Notes under the pieces: generated by a model
The model's database searches: none
The model's input: only the letters and a program-made list of their open reading frames with translations
Told to the model about the DNA's origin: nothing
Shown: positions 15,065-23,584 of the stretch, one piece after another
How the letters are laid out: each line of letters opens with the position of its first letter
Position numbering within the stretch: the first letter of the stretch is position 1
Origin: Pseudomonas sp. KU43P
Lineage (GTDB): Bacteria > Pseudomonadota > Gammaproteobacteria > Pseudomonadales > Pseudomonadaceae
Assembly (NCBI RefSeq): GCF_033095865.1
Contig: NZ_AP019365.1
Coordinates: forward strand, 3,755,501-3,819,500
DNA: 64,000 nucleotides
Reading direction: 5' to 3'
Program-made: the position numbers and the translations under genes

Positions 15065-16225
15065 TCATCCGGCCCCGACCAACGCCGCCATGCGCACCGC
15101 ATTGCGTCCTGCCGCCTTGGCCTGGTAGAGCGCCGCATCAGCCTGGGCCAGCAGGCTCGAGGTGCTGTCGTGGGGGCCAGGCACACCGCACCACAGCCCC
15201 ACACTGAAACGCAGTGCAATCTCGTCACCGGCGAAATGCGCAGGGCTCGTGGCGATGGCCTCGCGCAAGGCATGCAGCGCCTGCAGGGCGCAGTCCCGGT
15301 CGGCGTGGGGCAACAGCAATAGAAACTCCTCGCCACCGTAACGGCCCATGCTGTCGCCCTCGCGCATGCGCTGCTGCAGCTGGCGCACGCAATGGCACAG
15401 CACCTCGTCACCGGCTAAGTGGCCGTACACATCGTTGATGCGCTTGAAGTGGTCGATGTCGATCATGGCCACGGCCAGGTGGCTCTGCTCACCACGGGCA
15501 CAGTCCAGTGCCACGGCAAAGCGTTCGAGAATCGCCCGACGGTTGAAGGTGCCGGTCAGCACGTCGCGCAAAGCCAGGTGCTGCAGGCGCGTTTCGCTGC
15601 GTTCCTTGGCCATCAGCACCAGGCCGATGGAGTACATCATCACCGTGACCGTGCCGATGGCCACGGAAATGCTCTGCTTGAGGTTGCTGGTGTCGTAACG
15701 CATCTCCACCGCGGTACCGCCGAGCACCGCCACGGCGCGCATACCCAGGCCGACCAGGCTGATCAAGGCGCCGATCTCCAGCAGCAGGTGCGCCCTGCCC
15801 GGCCGCTCCACGTGGCGCCGCGCCCAGTACAGGATCATCGCGCACTGCAGCATCAGCACCAGGCTGGCCAGCAGCATGCGCGGCTCCAGGGTATCGAGCA
15901 GCAGCATCAGGCCCACCAGCATGAACGCCGGCATGATGAAAATCAGCCGCCAGGGCATGGCCTGCTCGCGCACCCGGAACAGGCTCGCCGTATAAAATGC
16001 CAGCGCCAGCGACAACAGGCTGTTGCCCACGCCATAGCTGAGCCACAGCGGTGCATGGCCATACAGGGTGTAGCAGACGTAGGCCAAGGCATGGGCAAGC
16101 AGCCCGCAGCCGGTCAGCCACACGTCGTTGCGGCGATTGGACGGGCCAACCAGCAACAGGCAGAAGGCGAGGATGGTCGCCACCAGGGCAACGGCGGCGA
16201 ACAGTGTGGGGGTATGGGCGATCAT
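15065..16225 (-). CDS. Membrane diguanylate cyclase (GGDEF)
   Basis: Makes cyclic-di-GMP from two GTP. The 386-residue protein has about six N-terminal membrane segments (residues 5-200) as sensor, a short linker, and a GGDEF domain from about 215. DIDHFKRINDVYGH and the active motif GGEEF (about 296) are intact. Arg-Glu-Gly-Asp five residues upstream of GGEEF is a complete RxxD product-inhibition site. It is divergent from the lipoprotein at 16450. Confidence 0.9.
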   Translation of the reverse strand: MIAHTPTLFAAVALVATILAFCLLLVGPSNRRNDVWLTGCGLLAHALAYVCYTLYGHAPLWLSYGVGNSLLSLALAFYTASLFRVREQAMPWRLIFIMPAFMLVGLMLLLDTLEPRMLLASLVLMLQCAMILYWARRHVERPGRAHLLLEIGALISLVGLGMRAVAVLGGTAVEMRYDTSNLKQSISVAIGTVTVMMYSIGLVLMAKERSETRLQHLALRDVLTGTFNRRAILERFAVALDCARGEQSHLAVAMIDIDHFKRINDVYGHLAGDEVLCHCVRQLQQRMREGDSMGRYGGEEFLLLLPHADRDCALQALHALREAIATSPAHFAGDEIALRFSVGLWCGVPGPHDSTSSLLAQADAALYQAKAAGRNAVRMAALVGAG

Positions 16226-16449
16226 CGTGATTCACCGTGTGGCAGCTAGCCGTCTTCATTGCGGCCTGCCTAGCAGTTTATGGGCCGAGCCGCGCTCCGG
16301 CCATGACCGAACGGGACAGAACAGCAGCCGACAGGCACGCCGTTCATCGCCGGCGCAACAAAAAAATCACCGCCCAGGAAACAAAATGGACCGTTCCCAG
16401 TCTCAGGAAGTGTCCCGTAAACCTTTGCGGATCAAGGACCTATATCGTG

Positions 16450-16626
16450 ATGACCCGCTTTGCAAGCTGTTCGCTGATCGCCGCATTCCTGCTGGTTGCC
16501 GGCTGCCACCACCATCACTACCACGATGACGATGATGGCTGGCGTGATGGCGATCGCGATCACCGTCACCACCAGCGTTACGACCGCGATGATGATCGCC
16601 GCTACCGTGACCGCGACTACCGCTAA
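16450..16626 (+). CDS. His/Asp-rich small lipoprotein
   Basis: A 58-residue protein. A signal peptide with lipobox VAGC (Cys19) is followed at once by a run of His residues, then alternating Asp, Arg and His to the end. Such a tail could bind divalent metals (Ni, Zn or Cu) in the envelope. AAGGA is 11 bases upstream; GTG 16447 is a possible alternative. It is 51 bases ahead of the glycine-zipper gene, probably in one transcript. No family recognised. Confidence 0.65.
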   Translation: MTRFASCSLIAAFLLVAGCHHHHYHDDDDGWRDGDRDHRHHQRYDRDDDRRYRDRDYR

Positions 16627-16677
16627 GACGTCTTCTCAATCCACCCACAACCTGATGATTCTTCCGAGGCTTCTATC

Positions 16678-17058
16678 ATGCGTCTGACTTTGCCTTCCAT
16701 TGCCCTTGGCCTGCTGCTGTGCCAGGGCGCTTTCGCCGGTGACGGCAGCGCCGCCATTGGCGGTGGCCTGGGGGGTGCCCTGGGTAACGTGGTCGGCCAA
16801 CAAATCGGTGGCAGCACCGGCGCAACCATCGGTGCCGGCTTGGGTGGCGCGGCAGCCGGTGCGGTAGGTGCCAACAAAGGCAGCCGTACCGAAGCGGCCA
16901 TTGGCGGTGGCCTGGGTTCGGCCGGCGGCTCGGTCATCGGCCGCAAGGTCGGTGGTTCGAGCGGCTCGACCATCGGTGCTGGCCTGGGCGGCGCAGCCGG
17001 TAGCGCCCTGGGCAACCACATGGGCACCAGCAGCAAGAAACACCACCGTCACCACTGA
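16678..17058 (+). CDS. Glycine-zipper envelope protein
   Basis: A 126-residue protein with a Sec signal peptide (MRLTLPSIALGLLLCQGAFA) and two near-identical glycine-zipper units of about 40 residues, the first starting AAIGGGLGGALG and the second AAIGGGLGSAGG, both containing IGAGLGGAA. The C-terminus is Lys/His-rich (KKHHRHH). Glycine zippers pack as helices against or within membranes. GAGG lies 9 bases before the ATG. Likely co-expressed with the His-rich lipoprotein. Confidence 0.8.
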   Translation: MRLTLPSIALGLLLCQGAFAGDGSAAIGGGLGGALGNVVGQQIGGSTGATIGAGLGGAAAGAVGANKGSRTEAAIGGGLGSAGGSVIGRKVGGSSGSTIGAGLGGAAGSALGNHMGTSSKKHHRHH

Positions 17059-17179
17059 TGGCCGTACGCTCGGGGCCGCCTTGCGGCCCTGATGCTCATC
17101 AATATCACCTTCACCACGACCTGCCACACTGACTGCTACTGTCTACTGTGCCTCTTGTGTGAAGGAACATCCCCGCCTC

Positions 17180-19009
17180 ATGAACCAGGAATTGCTCTGG
17201 GTCCTCGGCCTGCTGGCCGTCGTCGTCGTCCTCTTCGTCATCAATCGCCCGCGCATGGACGTGGTCGCCCTGATGGTCATCCTCGCCCTGCCCTTGTCGG
17301 GCATCCTTACCATCGAACAAGCCCTGGCTGGCTTCAGCGACCCCAACGTGGTGCTGATCGCCGCGCTGTTCGTGATCGGCGAAGGGCTGGTGCGCACCGG
17401 CATCGCCTACCGCATCGGCGAATGGATGAGTGAACGTGCCGGCAACAGCGAGGCACGCCTGCTGGTATTGCTGATGGTGTCGGTGGCCGGGCTGGGCTCG
17501 GTGATGAGCTCCACCGGTGTGGTGGCAATCTTCATTCCGGTGGTCCTGAGCATCGCCGCGCGCCTGAAGATTCCCCCCAGCCGGCTGATGATGCCCTTGA
17601 GCTTCGCCGGCCTGATCAGCGGCATGCTCAGCCTGGTGGCAACACCGCCCAACGTGGTGGTGCACAGCGAACTGGTGCGCCATGGCTTGCCAGGTTTCAG
17701 CTTCTTCAGTTTCACCCCGTTCGGCCTGGTGGTGCTGGTACTGGGCGTCGGCTACATGCTCCTGACCCGCAATTGGCTCAACGGCGAAGTGCGCAAGGAC
17801 GGCCGCGTGGAAACCCGCCGCACCCTGCTGGACCTGGTGCTCGCCTACAAACTCAATGGCCGCGAGCGGCGCCTGCGTATCCGCCCGCAGTCGCCCCTGA
17901 TCGGCCATACCCTCGGCGAGCTGGAGCTGCGCACCCGGCATGGCGCCAACGTGATCGGCATCGAGCGCCAGCACAAGTTCACCACCCGGGTGATCGCTGC
18001 CGACTCCAGCACCGTGCTACACCAGGGCGATGTACTGCTGCTCGACCTGTTCGCCAATCGCGACGACTTGCGCAGCCTGTGCCAGACCATGCAACTGGAG
18101 CCGCTGCACTTCAAGGCGGCCTACTTCATCGACCAGTCCCAGGAGCTGGGCATGGCGGAAGTTTCGCTGCCGCCGGGCTCCAAGCTGATCGGCAAGAGCA
18201 TCCTCGAAATAGCCTTCCGCACGCGCTATGACCTCAACGTGGTCGGCCTGCGCCGAGACCAGGCAGCCATCGAGGAGCAACTGGTGGAAGAGAAACTGCG
18301 CCTGGGTGACACCCTGCTGGTGGTCGGCCCGTGGAAGGCGGTGCGCCTGCTGCAAAGCCAGCCCAAAGACTTCCTGGTACTGAGCCTGCCCGCCGAGATC
18401 GACCAGGTCGCCCCAGCCCGTACCCGCGCGCCCTATGCCTTGATCAGCCTGGCGGTGATGGTCGGGCTGATGGTCAGCGGCGCGGTGCCCAATGTCATCG
18501 CCGCGCTGATCGGCTGCCTGTTGATGGGCGCCGGGCGCTGCATCGACATGAACAGTGCCTACCGCGCCATCCACTGGCAGAGCCTGGTGCTGATCGTGGG
18601 CATGCTGCCCTTCGCCCAGGCCCTGCAGAAGACCGGAGGCATCGACCTGGCAGTAGGGGGCCTGGTCAGCCTGCTGGGCGGCGCCGGGCCGATCGCCATG
18701 CTGGCCTGCCTGTTCATGGTCACGGCGGTGATCGGCCTGTTCATCTCCAATACCGCCACCGCCGTACTGATGGCACCGGTGGCGATCAGCACCGCGACAC
18801 AACTTGGCCTGTCGCCCTACCCGTTCGCCATGACCGTGGCCCTGGCAGCATCGGCGGCGTTCATGACACCGGTGTCTTCCCCCGTGAACACCTTGGTGCT
18901 GGGCCCTGGGCAGTACCGCTTTGCCGACTTCGTCAAGGTGGGCGTGCCGTTCACCTTGCTGGTGATGGTGGTGACCGTACTGATGGTGCCGTGGTTCTTC
19001 GGCTTGTAG
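17180..19009 (+). CDS. SLC13/DASS-family permease with two RCK_C (TrkA-C) domains
   Basis: A 609-residue transporter. An N-terminal membrane half (about 1-200) contains the SSTG and TPPN motifs of DASS-family substrate/sodium sites. Two cytosolic TrkA-C domains follow (about 200-420), and a second membrane half repeats the pattern with SNTATAVLM and TPVSSPVN. It probably moves a carboxylate or sulfate-like anion with Na+. ATG 17180 gives a conventional N-terminus; AAGGA is 13 bases upstream, rather far, and GTG 17159 is the alternative. Confidence 0.85.
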   Translation: MNQELLWVLGLLAVVVVLFVINRPRMDVVALMVILALPLSGILTIEQALAGFSDPNVVLIAALFVIGEGLVRTGIAYRIGEWMSERAGNSEARLLVLLMVSVAGLGSVMSSTGVVAIFIPVVLSIAARLKIPPSRLMMPLSFAGLISGMLSLVATPPNVVVHSELVRHGLPGFSFFSFTPFGLVVLVLGVGYMLLTRNWLNGEVRKDGRVETRRTLLDLVLAYKLNGRERRLRIRPQSPLIGHTLGELELRTRHGANVIGIERQHKFTTRVIAADSSTVLHQGDVLLLDLFANRDDLRSLCQTMQLEPLHFKAAYFIDQSQELGMAEVSLPPGSKLIGKSILEIAFRTRYDLNVVGLRRDQAAIEEQLVEEKLRLGDTLLVVGPWKAVRLLQSQPKDFLVLSLPAEIDQVAPARTRAPYALISLAVMVGLMVSGAVPNVIAALIGCLLMGAGRCIDMNSAYRAIHWQSLVLIVGMLPFAQALQKTGGIDLAVGGLVSLLGGAGPIAMLACLFMVTAVIGLFISNTATAVLMAPVAISTATQLGLSPYPFAMTVALAASAAFMTPVSSPVNTLVLGPGQYRFADFVKVGVPFTLLVMVVTVLMVPWFFGL

Positions 19010-19163
19010 GAGAATGTCGCGATCAATAGTGGCATTAAGATATTATCCCTACAGATCGCGGCAGATTGACATCAAGTACCCTGTGCAAACACACTGAGGC
19101 GTCATTGCCCCAGGTGCCTACAGCCGTTGTCCTGGATTTCGTCTCCGCTTGTCGGTCGAGCCT

Positions 19164-20570
19164 ATGGTTTTTCCAGCACAATCGCGCCTGTTGCCCTACC
19201 TTGCACTGTTCGGGCTAACCTTTGCCCTGACGTTGGCCGGTATCCTGGCCCGGCCAATCGAGTCCCTGTCTCTGTTCTGGCCCGTGAATGCGGTGCTGGC
19301 CGGTGTTCTGTTGCGCTATCCGCGGCAGGCCGGGGTCGTCGGCTTCAGCCTGGTCTGGCTGGCCATGGTCACTGCCGACCTGGCCTGCGGCAGCGCCTGG
19401 GCGCCTGCCTTATGGTTCAACCTGTGCAACCTGGGGGTGGTGGTAACGGTATGGCTGCTGCTGGCGCGCTTGCCCCGCCTGCACCGGCGCATGCGCAGCC
19501 CATATGGCGTGCTCAGCGTCTTCGGCGCCTGCGCCGCGGGTGCCACGGTAGCGGCCAGCCTGGCCTGCGTGATGGCCGCACCGTGGTTCGAACAATCGCT
19601 GCGCGCGACCTGGCTGGCCTGGTTCAGCGAACAGTTCTCGACCAGCGTGCTCGTGCTGCCGGTGATGCTAACGGCCCCTTCAGCCCGCGCACTGCTGCGC
19701 AGCAACCAGGCGATCCGCCTGGCGCCGTTGCTGGTGCTACTGGTCTCGCTGGCACTGAGTATCGGCTTTGGCGGGCCCGGCGCCATTGCCTTCCCGATCG
19801 CCGCCCTGCTCTGGTGCGCCTGGACCTACTCCCCCTTTCTGGTCTCGCTGCTCACACTCACCGCCGGCAGCACACTGATCGTCGCCGTGGCACAGAATCT
19901 CATGCACTTCAGCGTGCCGCAGAGCGAGCCGGGGGTCACCACGCTGATGTCGGCGCGCCTGGGCATTGCCATGCTGGTGCTCGGCCCGCTGGTGGTCGCG
20001 TGCGTCAGCCAGGCCAACCGCAGCCTGTTGGCGCGCCTGGCGCACCAGGCCACCGTCGACCACCTGACCGGCGTGCTCACCCGCAGCGCCTTTACCCGCC
20101 GCGCCAACGCCCTGCTCGACAGCCGTCAGCAGCATGCCCAAGCCGTACCGCTGACCCTGATGATGCTCGACATCGACCATTTCAAATCGATCAACGATCG
20201 CCACGGCCATGCCGTGGGCGACCAGGTGCTGCGCCAATTTGCCCGCACCCTGCAAGACCAGCTGCACGAGGGCGAGCTGCTGGCGCGCATGGGCGGTGAA
20301 GAATTCGTGGTGATACTGCCGGGCCTGGCGCCGGACCGCGCCAAGTTCACCGCCGAACGCCTGCGCCGCGCCGTGCAGGATCTGCACTTGGCACAAGGCG
20401 ATGCGCGCCTGCAGATTACCGTGAGCATCGGCCTGGACGGCTGCGACGCCGACACCGTGGCACCCTCGCTGGATACCTTGATGGCCCGCGCCGATCAGGC
20501 CCTGTACCGGGCCAAGGCCCACGGGCGCAACCGGGTCGAACAGGCCGAGGCCCAGCGCCATGTGGTCTGA
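19164..20570 (+). CDS. MASE1-type membrane diguanylate cyclase
   Basis: A 468-residue protein. The N-terminal 280 residues form about eight membrane segments of MASE1 character (SLFWPVNAVLAGVLLRYP and WFSEQFSTSVLVLP are typical). The GGDEF domain follows, with DIDHFKSINDRHGHAVGD and GGEEF at about 377, so synthesis of cyclic-di-GMP is expected. Five residues upstream of GGEEF the RxxD inhibitory site is absent (HEGE), unlike the cyclase at 15065. ATG 19164 is chosen over TTG 19149, but neither has a strong ribosome site. Confidence 0.88.
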   Translation: MVFPAQSRLLPYLALFGLTFALTLAGILARPIESLSLFWPVNAVLAGVLLRYPRQAGVVGFSLVWLAMVTADLACGSAWAPALWFNLCNLGVVVTVWLLLARLPRLHRRMRSPYGVLSVFGACAAGATVAASLACVMAAPWFEQSLRATWLAWFSEQFSTSVLVLPVMLTAPSARALLRSNQAIRLAPLLVLLVSLALSIGFGGPGAIAFPIAALLWCAWTYSPFLVSLLTLTAGSTLIVAVAQNLMHFSVPQSEPGVTTLMSARLGIAMLVLGPLVVACVSQANRSLLARLAHQATVDHLTGVLTRSAFTRRANALLDSRQQHAQAVPLTLMMLDIDHFKSINDRHGHAVGDQVLRQFARTLQDQLHEGELLARMGGEEFVVILPGLAPDRAKFTAERLRRAVQDLHLAQGDARLQITVSIGLDGCDADTVAPSLDTLMARADQALYRAKAHGRNRVEQAEAQRHVV

Positions 20571-20571
20571 A

Positions 20572-21333
20572 TCAGCCGGCCAGCAAGTCCCAGGACAGCT
20601 TGGCGATCAGCACGCACAGCAGCACCAGGAACAACCCGCGAACAAAACCGGCGCCTTTGCGCACTGCCAGCCAGGTGCCGGTCAGGGCGCCGAGAACATT
20701 GCACGCTGCCATCGGCAAAGCGATGGCGTACAGCACATTGCCGGACGGCACGAAGAACACCAGCGCCGCGAGGTTGGTGGCGATATTCACCACCTTGGCC
20801 GAGGCCGAGGCGTGCAGGAAGTCCAGGGCGAAGAAGCGGATGAACAGGAAGATCAGGAAGCTGCCGGTGCCTGGCCCGAACAGGCCGTCGTAGAAGCCGA
20901 TGGCGCCACCGATCAGCACCGCCAGGCACTGCTCCTTGCGGCCGATCTTGGCAGGCGTGTGCAAGGTGCCGAAGTCCTTCTTGCAGAAGGTGTAGATCGC
21001 CATCAGCACGATCAGCACCAGCACCGCCGGGCGCATCACGCTGGGCGGCACCAGCGACACCGTGGCCGCGCCCGCGAACGACATGACGAAGGCGCTGATT
21101 GCTGCCGGCACGATCAGGCCCCAGTCCAGGGTCACCTTGCGGATGAACGAGCGCGCGGCGAATGCCGTGCCGCATACCGACGCCAGCTTGTTGCTGCCCA
21201 GCAACGCCGCCGGCTGCGCCGTGGGCAGCACATTGAACAGCGCCGGGATCTGGATCAGCCCACCACCGCCCACGGCGGCATCGATCAAGCCGGCGGCAAA
21301 GGCGAACAGGGAAAGTACGGCGATATCCATCAT
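20572..21333 (-). CDS. TSUP-family (TauE/SafE, YfcA-like) transporter
   Basis: A 253-residue membrane protein with about eight helices in two repeated halves. The motif GLIDAAVGGGGLIQIPAL at the start and GFYDGLFGPGTGSFLIFLF in the middle are the paired TSUP signatures. Members export sulfite, organosulfonates or related anions. The start is the first of two adjacent ATGs (21333 and 21330), with GGAA 8 bases upstream. It is divergent from the LysR gene 99 bases away, its likely regulator, and convergent with the cyclase one base after that gene's stop. Confidence 0.88.
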   Translation of the reverse strand: MMDIAVLSLFAFAAGLIDAAVGGGGLIQIPALFNVLPTAQPAALLGSNKLASVCGTAFAARSFIRKVTLDWGLIVPAAISAFVMSFAGAATVSLVPPSVMRPAVLVLIVLMAIYTFCKKDFGTLHTPAKIGRKEQCLAVLIGGAIGFYDGLFGPGTGSFLIFLFIRFFALDFLHASASAKVVNIATNLAALVFFVPSGNVLYAIALPMAACNVLGALTGTWLAVRKGAGFVRGLFLVLLCVLIAKLSWDLLAG

Positions 21334-21432
21334 GGCGCGGTTCCAGGCAGTGAAGACAGACTGCAAGGCTAATCAAAGCGCCGCGCTTGTGTTGAAATGC
21401 CATATTGCAAAAACTGCAACGAGGAACCCTCC

Positions 21433-22353
21433 ATGGCATTGGACATGCTGCGCGAAATCCAGGCATTCGTCAGCGTTGCGCACAAGCGCAGCTTCGTCGC
21501 CGCGGCACGCGCCTTGGGCCGCTCACCCAGCGCCATTACCCGCGCGGTACAAACCCTGGAAGACAACACCGGGTGCAAGCTGCTCATCCGCAACGCCAAC
21601 ACCGTCACCCTCAGCGAAGCCGGCGAACGCCTGCTGCCACATGCCGAGCGCTTGCTGGATGTGCAACGCGATGCCACCGATGAACTGGCCGCGCTCACGG
21701 GCAGCGCCCAGGGCTGGATCCGCTTTGCTGTGCCGCAACTGCTCGGCGAGCATGTGCTGCCCGGCATGCTGGCAGCCTTTTCCCGGCGCCACCCGCAGGT
21801 GACCCTGGACGTGCAGTACCGTGACGAGGCCATCGACCCGTTGCTGGGCAAGCTCGATTTCGTGGTGCGCGGCGCGTTTGCGCAATCGAGCGAACTGATC
21901 GGCTACCCCCTGTGGCGCTACCGCCGGCATCTCTACGCCAGCCCTGAATACCTGGCCCGCGCCGGCACACCGCACGAGCCCGAACAGCTGGCCGACCACG
22001 CGCTGATCCTGCACACCGCGCCCCGTATTCTCAAGGCCTGGCACTTCTGCCGCGATGGCCACATCACCAGCATGCGCCCGCACCCCCGCTTGCGCTTGAG
22101 CGCGGGCGATGCGGTGTATCACAGCACCCTGGCCGGCGCCGGCATTGCCCGCCTGGCGGACTGGGTAGGCGAAGCCCAGGTACGGGCCGGGCGCCTGGTG
22201 CGGGTATGCCCGCAGTACCGGCTGACGTCCAGCACCGGGCAGGACCCACAGATGCACGCGGTGTACCCCGCAGGTGAGCTACCAGCGCGTGTGCGCGAAC
22301 TGTTGCTGGCCTTGCGCCAGGCCGGTGAGGCGGCCATTGAACAGCCCTCATAA
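21433..22353 (+). CDS. LysR-family transcriptional regulator
   Basis: A 306-residue regulator. The winged helix-turn-helix occupies residues 1-62 (IQAFVSVAHKRSFVAAARAL, then SPSAITRAVQTLE). The effector-binding domain begins near 90 (GWIRFAVPQLLGEHVLPGML). ATG 21433 has GAGGAA 9 bases upstream; an earlier in-frame ATG at 21397 is less likely. Divergent placement suggests control of the TSUP gene. The C-terminal pattern resembles the CrgA/DhcR-like group that uses long-range RDVDL-type motifs, with no known ligand. Confidence 0.9.
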   Translation: MALDMLREIQAFVSVAHKRSFVAAARALGRSPSAITRAVQTLEDNTGCKLLIRNANTVTLSEAGERLLPHAERLLDVQRDATDELAALTGSAQGWIRFAVPQLLGEHVLPGMLAAFSRRHPQVTLDVQYRDEAIDPLLGKLDFVVRGAFAQSSELIGYPLWRYRRHLYASPEYLARAGTPHEPEQLADHALILHTAPRILKAWHFCRDGHITSMRPHPRLRLSAGDAVYHSTLAGAGIARLADWVGEAQVRAGRLVRVCPQYRLTSSTGQDPQMHAVYPAGELPARVRELLLALRQAGEAAIEQPS

Positions 22354-22412
22354 AGGCTGTTCAAATTCTGTCCAATTTAACAGAGCCCGCCATTTTCCTG
22401 GCCTACAGCGTT

Positions 22413-22421
22413 TTATCCACA
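22413..22421 (+). other. Perfect DnaA-box sequence (TTATCCACA)
   Basis: The consensus nonamer occurs once, followed 17 bases on by the inverted TGTGGA (22439-22444). There is no cluster of boxes or AT-rich tract to suggest an origin, so it may be a titration or regulatory site, or part of a weak terminator hairpin after the LysR gene. Confidence 0.3.
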
Positions 22422-22469
22422 GACCTACCCACGTTTTTTGTGGACAGATTTCCTCATGTAAAGAAGGAC

Positions 22470-22664
22470 TTATCGCACCTCAAGCAAGGCCGCATTCGCA
22501 GCCCTTACCAGCTCGACCCATTCAAGCGCGCTGATCACGCCTGACTGCTCCAGCGCTTCGGCACTGCGCAAGGCTTTATCGTAATCATCCTCGTCGAGGA
22601 TGCCGGCGGCGAGATAACGGCTACGCCACTCCAACATGGCTGAAGCGCCCTTCTTGCATTCCAT
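22470..22664 (-). CDS. Hypothetical helical protein (64 aa)
   Basis: A small soluble protein beginning MECKKGASAMLEWRSRYLAA, acidic and largely helical (DEDDYDKALRSAEALEQSG). GGGAG lies 11 bases before ATG 22664; ATG 22637 is an alternative. It stands alone, convergent with the LysR gene. No family recognised. Confidence 0.5.
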   Translation of the reverse strand: MECKKGASAMLEWRSRYLAAGILDEDDYDKALRSAEALEQSGVISALEWVELVRAANAALLEVR

Positions 22665-22809
22665 CTATGTATCGGCTCCCAGGCAAATGGCCGGCTCGCT
22701 GTCGCGACCCATTGTGACGCGGGGAGACTACACGAGCCTTTTGCACTTGAGAACGACTTGCAGCTACCACCGGTCCAGTGGTGCAACCGGGTAGCACTAC
22801 AGGGTGAAA

Positions 22810-22893
22810 TCAGCTTGGCGGAATGGTGCCGAGCAGACCGATCAGAATGGTCAGCAGCAGAAAACCACCCAGAAACAGCGCGAGCTTGCCCAT
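22810..22893 (-). CDS. Small membrane protein (27 aa)
   Basis: Encodes MGKLALFLGGFLLLTILIGL followed by LGTIPPS. One hydrophobic helix spans nearly the whole chain after a single Lys, and AGAGG lies about 5 bases before the ATG, so initiation signals are good. It stands alone in a sparse region. No homologue comes to mind; the even spacing of Gly along the helix could favour helix packing. Confidence 0.5.
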   Translation of the reverse strand: MGKLALFLGGFLLLTILIGLLGTIPPS

Positions 22894-23352
22894 TGGAACC
22901 TCTTCAAAGTGATGTCGGGACACGCTCATTGTCGACCTCAGGCTGATACGGTTACAGATTCAGGTTTGACGAAAAAAAGCGGATCAGATGGCGCGGGGCC
23001 GTTCTGCTATCGCGCCTTGAGCGCTTTCTAAAAGGCGGGGGCCTCCTCCGTGTGGCGGTAATTGCTACATAAGGTTTCAGTCATGGCTGCCGCGCCTGGA
23101 GGGATGCCAGGGAAGCCTCGGAACGGGTCGGGACGCTGGAAAGCCAGAACATTCGGGGGGTGTGAAGGGGCGCCAGCTTTACGAATTGCAACAACTACCC
23201 TTCAAGTTTGTAGGAAGTGTTTCTTACTGCTGTAGGAAAAAGCCAAGCAACTCGCTTTTCCTGTATGAAAGCCCAGTTTGATCAGGGTTTTCGAGCTGCT
23301 ACGGTCCGGTTTTCCTACAACGGCAAGGACGCCTTCAGCGCTTGAGAAACAT
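22894..23352. other. 459-bp stretch without a recognised gene
   Basis: No convincing coding region on either strand: plus-strand frames here are short and lack ribosome sites. The right half carries the TGTAGGAA repeats listed separately. Promoters for the small genes at 22893 (minus) and 23353 (plus) should lie here. I see no tRNA or clear small-RNA hairpin-plus-T-run. Confidence 0.5.
23209..23319. repeat. Three TGTAGGAA motifs, two direct and one inverted
   Basis: TGTAGGAA at 23209-23216 and 23231-23238 (22-base period) and the inverse TTCCTACA at 23312-23319. The first copy is part of an imperfect palindrome with TTTCTTAC. They sit 34-144 bases upstream of the gene at 23353, an arrangement expected for a regulator's operators. 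Confidence 0.45.
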
Positions 23353-23538
23353 ATGGATACGTACACAGCCTCTGCCCTAAAGCTGCAAAAGACTCTGCTC
23401 ACGCTGCGCCAGACGCGAGATCGCCTCAGAGCCGCGGGCAATGTTGAAGAAGCCGATGAACTTGCACTGAGAATCGCGCGCGTCGAAGAAACCCTTGCGC
23501 AGATGCCGTCGGCACTGCAATCACTGACCTTGCAATAA
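23353..23538 (+). CDS. Small helical protein (61 aa)
   Basis: A 61-residue protein beginning MDTYTASALKLQKTLLTLRQ, with heptad-like Leu/Arg/Glu patterning over its whole length (two helices, likely a coiled-coil hairpin). GAGAAA precedes ATG 23353. No signal or membrane segment. It ends 5 bases before a strong shared terminator. Family not recognised. Confidence 0.55.
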   Translation: MDTYTASALKLQKTLLTLRQTRDRLRAAGNVEEADELALRIARVEETLAQMPSALQSLTLQ

Positions 23539-23543
23539 GCGCC

Positions 23544-23574
23544 TGCAGGGGCTGCCGCGATGCCAGCCCCTGCA
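23544..23574. terminator. Bidirectional terminator hairpin
   Basis: TGCAGGGGCTG (23544-23554) and CAGCCCCTGCA (23564-23574) form a perfect 11-bp stem with a 9-base loop between convergent genes. It would end both the 61-residue gene and the long minus-strand cluster. Confidence 0.7.
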
Positions 23575-23584
23575 CGGCCGTCGA

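Noticed and set aside
22413..22444. Replication origin
   Set aside because: There is only one perfect DnaA box and one partial inverse, with no further boxes, AT-rich unwinding element or dnaA/parA neighbours.
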